From: CAYLMM01 sp964384825
GTDB lineage: Bacteria > Krumholzibacteriota > Krumholzibacteriia > LZORAL124-64-63
NCBI GenBank assembly: GCA_964384825.1
Contig: CAYLMM010000049.1
Coordinates: forward strand, 1 to 19,734
Direction of reading: 5' to 3'
Length of the DNA: 19,734 nucleotides
Positions 14,389 through 19,734 of this stretch are shown here, piece by piece. The translations under genes and the position numbers were made by a program. Below the pieces are notes generated by a model, which saw nothing but the letters and a program-made list of their open reading frames with translations, searched no databases and was not told where the DNA came from. How positions within the stretch are numbered: the stretch's first letter is position 1; each line of letters opens with the position of its first letter.

Positions 14389-16518
14389 TCAACGGATCCT
14401 CAGCGTCACGCGCAGCGAGCGCCCGGGCAGCGGGTAGCCCTCCACGTCGTATACGTCGTCGTCGGTGGCGTTCAGAAGTTCGCAGCCCAGGGTCGCGTCG
14501 CGGCCCCCGGCGGCGGCCAGGCCGCGCCACGTGCGGTCCAGCGACAGGCCCAGAAGGGTGCGCTTTCCGGCGCGCTCCATCCCGCTGTTGTAGCGGTCGC
14601 GGTAGTTGGCCGATTCGTGCGAGAGAGAGGCCCCGGCGCGCCACCCAGCGCCCAGGGGATGATGGACCGAGAGCGAGCCCTGCAGCGGCGGCAGGTAGGG
14701 CAGGTCCTTGCCGGCGTAGGCGGGATCGGCGCCGCGATCCTCGGCGTCCTGCCAGGTCAGCGCCAGCGTCCAGCCGCCGCCGCCGGGCAGACCGCCCGCA
14801 GCCTCGGCCTCCAGCCCGACGGTACGCACCTCGCCGAAATTGAAGGCCTTGCTCGTGCGCCAGGAGCTCTGGGTGTAGACGATGGTGTCGTCGATGCGGG
14901 TCAGGAATCCGCCCACCCTCAGGCGCGGCCCGCCCCGCGGCCGCCAGCGCAGGGCCAGGTCGCAGGTGGTGATCTCCTCGGGCCGCAGATCGGGGTTGCC
15001 CTCCACCCCGCGCCGGTCGCCGAAGAGCTCGGTCCAGTTCGGCGGCCGCACCGACCGCGAGGCGTGGGCGTCGATGAAGAACAGCCCGCCGACCGCCTCC
15101 CACACCACCCCGATCGAAGGCATCGGATCATCCTGCCGCACCGGGCCGTCGTAGGCCGGGGGAGGCAGGTAGGGCAGCACGGGCAGGGGCGGGAAATCGT
15201 CGTCCAGCCACTGCCAGCGCAGGCCGGGCAGGATGCTCAGACGCGGACCGTAGAGATCGATCCGGGCGGTGGCGAAGGCCGTGGCGGTGGTCCGCACGCG
15301 CAGGGGTTGGCCGCCGCCGGGATCGGTCTGGTCGTACCACTGCCGGCGCCAGTCGATCCCGGGCGAGAAGCCGAGCGACCCGGTCCGGCCCAGGTCCCGC
15401 CTCGCGTCCCAGACCGCGCGCAGATAGAGATCGTCGCCGACGCCGCGTGTCGTGCCCGGCGGCGCTCCGCCCACCTCGCCGTCGGCATCGTAGAGCTGCT
15501 GGTCGAGCCGCGATCCCGAGACGTCGCAGCGCAGGCCGGCCCCGGAATTATCGAGAGTGACGCGGGCGTCGGTCCGGATGTCGCGGGTCGAGGCGTGGGG
15601 GCTTTCCCAGCCGCCGACCGGACCGGGACGGCCGGCGTCCTTGCGGAACCAGCCGGCCGAGCCGCCCAGGCGCCAGGCGCCTCCCTGCAGCGAACCGACC
15701 GCGCTGGCGCCCCATTCGCGGAACCAGGCGTTCACGCGATCGCGTTCGCTGTCGTCCTCGTCGGTGGCGAAGGTCTGGTTGTGATCGGTGAAGGCGAAGC
15801 GGTTGTCGGCGCGGCGGCCGTGCAGCATCAGCATCAGGCTGCGTCGGGGCGACACTCCCCAGCCGCGGCTCCAGCGCCCGCCAGCCTCGCCGAAGGACCC
15901 GGCGCTCACCTCCAGGGCCGACGCCCCCGCGCCGTCGCTGCGGCTGACCAGGTTCACCGCTCCCGCCCCGCCCGGGCCGCCGAAACGGGTCGGCGCCAGG
16001 CCGCGGTAGACCTCGGCCGCGGCGTAGCGATCCAGAGGCAGGGTGGAAAGATCGACCGCCCCGTCGCGGGCGTCGGACAGCGGAATGCCGTCGACCATCA
16101 CCACGACCTGCGACGAACTCGAACCGCGGATCGAGGGCAGGCTTTCCGAGCCCAATCCGCCGTAGCGGCGCACCTGCAGTCCGGCCACCCGGTCCAGCAC
16201 CTCGCCCAGATCGCCGCCCGGCGCGGCCTCGAGATCGACGACCGTGACCGTGGCCGGAGCCTGCCGCGGCGCATCGGCGACCGGCAGGACGCTCTCGACG
16301 AAGATGGTGTCGCACGTCCCGCCGTCGAAGGCTTCGGGCGTGATGACCGGCGCCGCGGCGAGATCGAGCCCGGCCAGCAGCAGGGAATCGGATGGGGAAG
16401 GCAGGAATTCCGCCGCCGGGGATGAAGCCGGCGCGCACGGCGAAGCGAACGCCGTCGCGGCGGGCAGCATCAGGATGGCGAAAACAAGAAGACGCAGAAC
16501 GCGAGGATGCCGAAGCAT
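14389..16518 (-). CDS. btuB: TonB-dependent outer-membrane receptor, BtuB-like
   Basis: 709-residue outer-membrane receptor. The signal peptide is at 1-25. A candidate TonB box DTIFVES is at 70-76 and the plug domain at about 85-195 (VVDLEAAPGGDLGEVLDRVAG, then LPSIRGSSSSQVVVMVDGIPL, and the NLVSRSDG end). A C-terminal beta-barrel with repeated alternating strands follows, ending in SLRVTLRIR. A stretch of about 45 residues between signal peptide and TonB box is unusual for BtuB. The start is ATG 16518, with AAAGG eight bases upstream; an in-frame GTG at 16536 has no ribosome site. A cobalamin riboswitch directly upstream identifies the substrate as cobalamin or a corrinoid. The last residue is Arg rather than the common terminal aromatic residue. 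Confidence 0.9.
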   Translation of the reverse strand: MLRHPRVLRLLVFAILMLPAATAFASPCAPASSPAAEFLPSPSDSLLLAGLDLAAAPVITPEAFDGGTCDTIFVESVLPVADAPRQAPATVTVVDLEAAPGGDLGEVLDRVAGLQVRRYGGLGSESLPSIRGSSSSQVVVMVDGIPLSDARDGAVDLSTLPLDRYAAAEVYRGLAPTRFGGPGGAGAVNLVSRSDGAGASALEVSAGSFGEAGGRWSRGWGVSPRRSLMLMLHGRRADNRFAFTDHNQTFATDEDDSERDRVNAWFREWGASAVGSLQGGAWRLGGSAGWFRKDAGRPGPVGGWESPHASTRDIRTDARVTLDNSGAGLRCDVSGSRLDQQLYDADGEVGGAPPGTTRGVGDDLYLRAVWDARRDLGRTGSLGFSPGIDWRRQWYDQTDPGGGQPLRVRTTATAFATARIDLYGPRLSILPGLRWQWLDDDFPPLPVLPYLPPPAYDGPVRQDDPMPSIGVVWEAVGGLFFIDAHASRSVRPPNWTELFGDRRGVEGNPDLRPEEITTCDLALRWRPRGGPRLRVGGFLTRIDDTIVYTQSSWRTSKAFNFGEVRTVGLEAEAAGGLPGGGGWTLALTWQDAEDRGADPAYAGKDLPYLPPLQGSLSVHHPLGAGWRAGASLSHESANYRDRYNSGMERAGKRTLLGLSLDRTWRGLAAAGGRDATLGCELLNATDDDVYDVEGYPLPGRSLRVTLRIR

Positions 16519-16559
16519 GCCAGGCACCTTTCCCACGAAGGCAGCGGCAGATGTGCCCG

Positions 16560-16713
16560 GGATCGGTCTCCTGGCTTACGGATCGTCCTACTCCCCGGCC
16601 CTTCCCGGCCTTCCGGCCAGTGGGTCTCGCCCGGGTTTCGTCACCGCTCACAGTGGCGGGGCCGCGCCGGATTCGCACCGGCTTCCGGTTGATCGACGGG
16701 CGTCGATGGTTTC
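16560..16713 (-). ncRNA. Cobalamin riboswitch
   Basis: Minus-strand leader with the conserved cobalamin aptamer core: GCCGGTGCGAATCCGGC, then CCCCGCCACTGTGAGCGG, a GGCCGGAAGGCC arm, and the B12 box GTAAGCCAGGAGACC (16579-16565). A CATCGACG/CGTCGATC hairpin forms the 5' arm. No U-tract terminator separates it from the receptor start. The AAAGG and GTGCC segment just before ATG 16518 can pair with CCTT and GGCAC upstream, which suggests control of translation. It should repress btuB and the downstream genes when cobalamin is plentiful. The exact 5' and 3' ends are approximate. Confidence 0.95.
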
Positions 16714-16714
16714 C

Positions 16715-16743
16715 AGACTAGGCTCCGGGATGATCGCTGTCAA
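16715..16743 (-). promoter_or_regulatory. Candidate promoter of the B12 operon, inside the dus 3' end
   Basis: A perfect TTGACA (16743-16738) is followed after exactly 17 bases by TAGTCT (16720-16715). The first three bases of this -10 are the TAG stop codon of dus. Transcription would then start near 16708, at the edge of the riboswitch. The -35 and spacing are ideal; the -10 matches only three of six positions. Confidence 0.5.
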
Positions 16744-17773
16744 GCAGCCGCGCCCAGATCCGCTCGTGGTCGTCGGGCTCGGGGCTGGCCAGCAGGGCGG
16801 CTTCCGCGTCGCCGGCCGGCGCGTCGGACCGCATCTGGATCAGCGAGGCGGGCTGCTGGGCGAGGAAATCCTCCTCGGTGAAGGGACGGTAGCGATGCCA
16901 GAACCCCATGTGCCACAGGAAGAACCTCTTGACCCGGTCCAGCCCCTTCTGGTCGTCGCCGAAATGCTCGGCCGCCAATTCGAACCAGCGGCGCATCACG
17001 CCCCACCGCTCGGCGGTGTCGGGGTACCAGGGACGCCCTTCCTTCAGTTCGCGGAAGATCCAGGGCTTGATCAGGGCGCCGCGGGCCACGACCACGCCGC
17101 CGATCGGGGTGCCGGCCAAACGGTGGTCGCGGTCCCAGGCGGTCAGGATGTCGCCGTTGCCCAGCACCGGGATGTCGACCGCGGCGGCGGCCTCGGCGAT
17201 CAGACCCCAGTCGGCGTCGCGGCGATAGCGCTGCTCGCGGGTGCGACCGTGGATGCTCAGGGCGGCGGCCCCGGCCTCGGCGGCGGCCGCGGCGGTGGTC
17301 ATGATGTTGATCTTCGCCTCCGACCAGCCGGTGCGCAGCTTCACCAGCACCGGCAGATCCACGGCCCCGACGACCGCGGCCACGATCCTGCCGAGCCGCC
17401 CGGGCCTCTTGAGCATGGCCGCCCCCGACCCGCGCCGCACCACCACGTCGATCGGGCAGCCGAAATTCAGGTCGACGTACCGCGCCCCGTGGTCGGCGGC
17501 GATCCGGGCCGCGTCGGCCATCACCTGCGGATCCTTCCCGGCGATCTGGATGCCGAAGTTCGTCTCGTCGGGATGGTGCCGCAGCAGCGGGGCCTCGGCC
17601 CGGCTGCCCTTGACCAGCTTGTGGGCCAGGGTCATCTCGCTGCAGGTCAGGTCGGCGCCGAACTCCAGGCACAGGCGCCGGTACGGCAGGTTGCCGCCGG
17701 TGGCCATCGGCGCCAGGGCGGTCACGCCGCGGAAGAGATCGCCGCCCGCGGGCGCTTTCGGTGCTTGATCCAT
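16718..17773 (-). CDS. tRNA-dihydrouridine synthase with Dus3-like motifs
   Basis: 351-residue FMN enzyme reducing uridines in tRNA to dihydrouridine. The N-terminal TIM barrel begins LAPMATGGNLPYRRLC. The active site is DLNFG-C106-PIDVVVRRGSG, with K145 in VLVKLRTGW and H175 in LSIHGRTREQRY. The FMN phosphate site is GNGDIL plus GGVVVARGALIKPWIF. Several stretches (GCPID, HGRTREQRY, ARGALIKPWIF, GLDRVKRFFLWHMGF) look more like eukaryotic Dus3 than DusA/B/C, in which the motif is usually GCPxKxV. The ATG has GGGAG about five bases upstream. Its last codons carry the promoter for the B12 operon. The ferritin-like gene lies 88 bases upstream on the same strand. Dus function is secure; the subfamily is from memory. 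Confidence 0.92.
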   Translation of the reverse strand: MDQAPKAPAGGDLFRGVTALAPMATGGNLPYRRLCLEFGADLTCSEMTLAHKLVKGSRAEAPLLRHHPDETNFGIQIAGKDPQVMADAARIAADHGARYVDLNFGCPIDVVVRRGSGAAMLKRPGRLGRIVAAVVGAVDLPVLVKLRTGWSEAKINIMTTAAAAAEAGAAALSIHGRTREQRYRRDADWGLIAEAAAAVDIPVLGNGDILTAWDRDHRLAGTPIGGVVVARGALIKPWIFRELKEGRPWYPDTAERWGVMRRWFELAAEHFGDDQKGLDRVKRFFLWHMGFWHRYRPFTEEDFLAQQPASLIQMRSDAPAGDAEAALLASPEPDDHERIWARLLDSDHPGA

Positions 17774-17813
17774 CGTGTCTCCCGGCCGCGGCCCGCGCCG
17801 CGGAACGTCAAGA

Positions 17814-17837
17814 CGGCCGCCCCGCGCGGAGCGGCCG
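17814..17837 (-). terminator. Hairpin after the ferritin-like gene, possible weak terminator
   Basis: On the minus strand CGGCCGCTCC pairs with GGGGCGGCCG across a GCGC loop: ten pairs, one of them G-U. It lies 24 bases past the ferritin-like stop. The following sequence TCTTGACGTT is only partly T-rich, so it may attenuate rather than end transcription before dus. Confidence 0.4.
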
Positions 17838-17861
17838 CCGCCATGGTCGGTTCGTGTTCTT

Positions 17862-18395
17862 CTAGCCCCCGTCGAGCATGGGGCCCTCGTCGTAGCCGTG
17901 CCAGCCCTCGGGGTCCTTGATGTAGTCGTGGGCGTTCGAGAGCAGCTGGTAGTGGGTCTGCTCCTCGGCCGCCAGATGCTCGAAGAGTTCGCGCGCGGCG
18001 GCCGACTCCATCGAGGCCGCGGCCTTGCTGTACATCTGGTAGCCCTTGCGCTCGACCTCCATCGCCCCCTGCAGGATCTCCAGGTCCTCGGGCTTGTAAT
18101 CGTAGGGATCCTGCGCCTCGCTCATGGCGCTCTCGAAGATCTCCCGGGCCGGCCGGTGCTCGTGGTCGGTCGCCTGCTCGAGGACGATCAGATCGTTCCT
18201 GCTGACCAGTTCGTCGCGCAGCTCGATCAGGTGGGCGCGGTGGCCCTGCTCGTCCTTGGCCAGCGAGCGGAACAGGTTGCGCTCGACCTCGGAGCCGGCC
18301 GTCTTGGCCTTCTCGCTGAAAAAGCGTATTCCCTCTTCCTCGAACGCGATGGCGTCCTTGAGGATCTCGATGCACTTGCCGACATCGTCGCTCAT
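17862..18395 (-). CDS. Ferritin-like diiron protein (rubrerythrin-type, no rubredoxin domain)
   Basis: 177-residue four-helix protein with a rubrerythrin-like metal-ligand pattern: Glu cluster at 19-21 (AFEEEG), E49-x-x-H52 in KDEQGH, Glu at 114/116 (MEVERKGY) and E145-x-x-H148 in AEEQTHYQLL. These would supply a diiron centre for peroxide reduction or oxygen sensing. There is no C-terminal Cys-x2-Cys rubredoxin domain. The C-terminus ends in an acidic, Trp- and Tyr-containing tail (DPEGWHGYDEGPMLDGG) common in this subgroup. The ATG at 18395 has GGAGG five bases upstream; the longer open frame upstream covers the promoter and is rejected. It is divergent from citrate synthase. It may protect an anaerobe or microaerophile against oxidative stress, which is inference. 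Confidence 0.88.
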   Translation of the reverse strand: MSDDVGKCIEILKDAIAFEEEGIRFFSEKAKTAGSEVERNLFRSLAKDEQGHRAHLIELRDELVSRNDLIVLEQATDHEHRPAREIFESAMSEAQDPYDYKPEDLEILQGAMEVERKGYQMYSKAAASMESAAARELFEHLAAEEQTHYQLLSNAHDYIKDPEGWHGYDEGPMLDGG

Positions 18396-18461
18396 GGCGA
18401 CCTCCCGTCTGATCGGACCCCGGGGCGTATCCCGACGCCCCTTCCTCTCTCGCGGACCAAT

Positions 18462-18489
18462 GTTACACACGGACCGCCCCGTTTGCCAA
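18462..18489 (-). promoter_or_regulatory. Candidate promoter of the ferritin-like gene
   Basis: On the minus strand TTGGCA (18489-18484) and TGTAAC (18467-18462) are 16 bases apart and lie about 67 bases before the start codon. Each hexamer matches consensus in at least four positions. The divergent region here is clearly AT-richer than the flanking genes. Confidence 0.4.
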
Positions 18490-18502
18490 TCCGCGTTATC
18501 CC

Positions 18503-18532
18503 TTGAAAGACATCCTAGCAATCTGCTATAGC
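18503..18532 (+). promoter_or_regulatory. Candidate promoter of the citrate synthase gene
   Basis: TTGAAA (18503-18508) and TATAGC (18527-18532) are separated by 18 bases. A leader of about 100 bases follows, AT-rich at first and then GC-rich, with no further element I can name. It runs back to back with the ferritin-like promoter, only 13 bases apart. Confidence 0.45.
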
Positions 18533-18637
18533 TTACGAGTATTGCAGAAAATGAGTTTTATTGTTTAGTGACGGATAGTCAGATTCGGCGGCTTGCGCCC
18601 CGGCCGCGTCAACCCCCACGAGCCAAGGAGACGAACC

Positions 18638-19734
18638 ATGGCGAAGCTCCAGAATCGGTTGGACGCGCTGATCCCCGTGTGGCGCAAGGAAGTCCGGGCC
18701 CTGGCCAAGAAGCACGGGGGCAAGAAGATCAGCGACGTCACGGTCCAGCAGGCCTACGGCGGGATGCGGGGCGTCAAGGGCATGGTCTGCGACACGTCGG
18801 AAGTTCCGCCCGACATCGGACTGCTGGTCCGGGGCACGCCGATCGGCAAGCTCGCCGACAAGATGCCCGAGGACATCTTCTACCTGCTGTGCACCGGCGA
18901 ACTGCCGGACGCCCGCGACCGCCGGGCCCTGCGCGACGATCTGGCCGCCCGCGCGCGGGTGCCGGCCTACGTGTGGAAGGTGCTCGAGGCGATGCCCGCC
19001 AATTCCCATCCGATGTGCATGCTCGACACGGCGATCCTCTGCATGCAGCGCGAGAGCAAGTTCGTCAAGGCGTACAACGCCGGCATGACCAAGATGGACT
19101 ACTGGAAACCGACCCTCGAGGACAGCCTCGATCTGCTGGCCAAGCTGCCCGGGATCGCGGCGGGCGTCTACCGCATGCGCTTCAAGAAGGGCAAGAGGAT
19201 CGCCCCCAAGGCGGGCCTCAGCTGGTCGGACAACTTCGCCCGGATGCTGGGCATCGAGGATCCCGACGGCGAGTTCGCCGACTGCATGCGCCTGTACCTG
19301 GTGCTGCACTGCGATCACGAGGGCGGCAACGTCTCGGCCCACACCTGCCACCTGGTCGGTTCGGCCCTGAGCGACGCCTACTACTCGGTCAGCGCCGGGC
19401 TGAACGGGCTGGCCGGCCCCCTGCACGGCCTGGCCAACCAGGAATGCCTGAACTGGATCATCCAGCTGAACAAGCAGTTCCGCGGGCATCCCACGAAGGA
19501 GGACATCCGCAAGATGGCCTGGGACACGCTGAACTCGGGCAAGGTCATCCCCGGCTACGGACACGCGGTGCTGCGGGTCACCGATCCGCGCTTCACCGCC
19601 TTCCGCGCCTTCGGCATGAAGCATTTCCCGGACGATCCGATCATGCGCACGGTCAACAACGTGTTCGAGATCGTGCCCGAGGTGCTGAAGGAGCAGGGCA
19701 AGGCCAAGAACCCCTGGCCCAACGTGGACGCCGG
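18638..19734 (+). CDS. gltA: Citrate synthase, mitochondrial-type; 3' end cut by window
   Basis: First 365 residues of a citrate (Si)-synthase, the TCA-cycle enzyme condensing oxaloacetate and acetyl-CoA. The catalytic triad is visible: H263 in AGPLHGLAN, H309 in PGYGHAVLR, and D364 in NPWPNVDA. Spacings of 46 and 55 residues equal those of the pig enzyme (H274, H320, D375). The N-terminal MKGMVCDTSEV-like segment, here GVKGMVCDTSEVPPDIG, and KNPWPNVDA mark the eukaryote-like subclass also found in Geobacter and Bacteroidetes, rather than the NADH-inhibited hexameric GltA of E. coli. The ATG at 18638 has AAGGAG seven bases upstream. Only the C-terminal part is missing beyond the window. The gene symbol indicates function only. 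Confidence 0.95.
   Translation, partial: MAKLQNRLDALIPVWRKEVRALAKKHGGKKISDVTVQQAYGGMRGVKGMVCDTSEVPPDIGLLVRGTPIGKLADKMPEDIFYLLCTGELPDARDRRALRDDLAARARVPAYVWKVLEAMPANSHPMCMLDTAILCMQRESKFVKAYNAGMTKMDYWKPTLEDSLDLLAKLPGIAAGVYRMRFKKGKRIAPKAGLSWSDNFARMLGIEDPDGEFADCMRLYLVLHCDHEGGNVSAHTCHLVGSALSDAYYSVSAGLNGLAGPLHGLANQECLNWIIQLNKQFRGHPTKEDIRKMAWDTLNSGKVIPGYGHAVLRVTDPRFTAFRAFGMKHFPDDPIMRTVNNVFEIVPEVLKEQGKAKNPWPNVDA

Noticed and set aside
14617..16425. 600-residue open frame antisense to the TonB-dependent receptor
   Set aside because: No recognisable motif, no ribosome site, and biased Gly/Ala/Arg/Pro content; the receptor on the other strand explains the region.

Overview
The window comes from a very GC-rich Gram-negative bacterium. 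An outer membrane is implied by a TonB-dependent receptor, and a secreted protein ends in a FlgD-like Ig sorting domain. That C-terminal type, a DUF1573 protein and a mitochondrial-type citrate synthase suggest the FCB superphylum or a neighbouring candidate lineage such as Eisenbacteria, Krumholzibacteria or Latescibacteria. The lineage is inferred from style only; no marker gene is present. There are 18 protein genes (the first and last cut by the window edges), one cobalamin riboswitch and one strong intrinsic terminator. No gene-free stretch exceeds 300 bases, and I see no tRNA, rRNA, CRISPR array or insertion sequence.

Layout. (1) 1-3794, plus strand: a tight cluster of an ArsP-type permease, a rhodanese, a TauE/SafE-type anion exporter, a small CXXC thioredoxin-fold protein, a membrane-anchored thioredoxin and a CcdA-like membrane thiol transporter. 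It looks like a thiol relay from membrane to cytoplasm plus two exporters. (2) 3843-5297, minus: an alkaline-phosphatase-superfamily lipoprotein annotated as sulfatase-like, but with Thr instead of the formylglycine Cys. (3) 5416-7295, minus: cysK followed by a serine acetyltransferase, i.e. cysteine synthesis. (4) 7402-8442, minus: an MthK-like RCK potassium channel with an internal start site for a free RCK subunit. (5) 8619-10996, plus: DUF1573 protein, a rhodanese fold lacking its Cys, a MauE/DoxX membrane protein, then a 2x[4Fe-4S] ferredoxin closed by a terminator. (6) 16715 down to 11076, minus: a cobalamin riboswitch, a BtuB-like receptor, a secreted beta-propeller resembling BtuG in role, a PduO-type cobalamin adenosyltransferase and an MFS transporter. 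(7) 18395 down to 16718, minus: a rubrerythrin-like diiron protein and a tRNA-dihydrouridine synthase with Dus3-like motifs. (8) 18638 to the end, plus: citrate synthase.

The strongest candidate for something new is the B12 locus. It combines riboswitch, receptor, surface propeller and adenosyltransferase with an MFS permease whose start overlaps the adenosyltransferase stop, and no BtuCDF genes are present here. That makes the MFS protein a candidate inner-membrane corrinoid carrier. Other points worth a check are the -10 element that coincides with the dus stop codon, the internal ribosome site in the potassium channel, the Dus3-like bacterial Dus, and the thiol-relay/exporter cluster.
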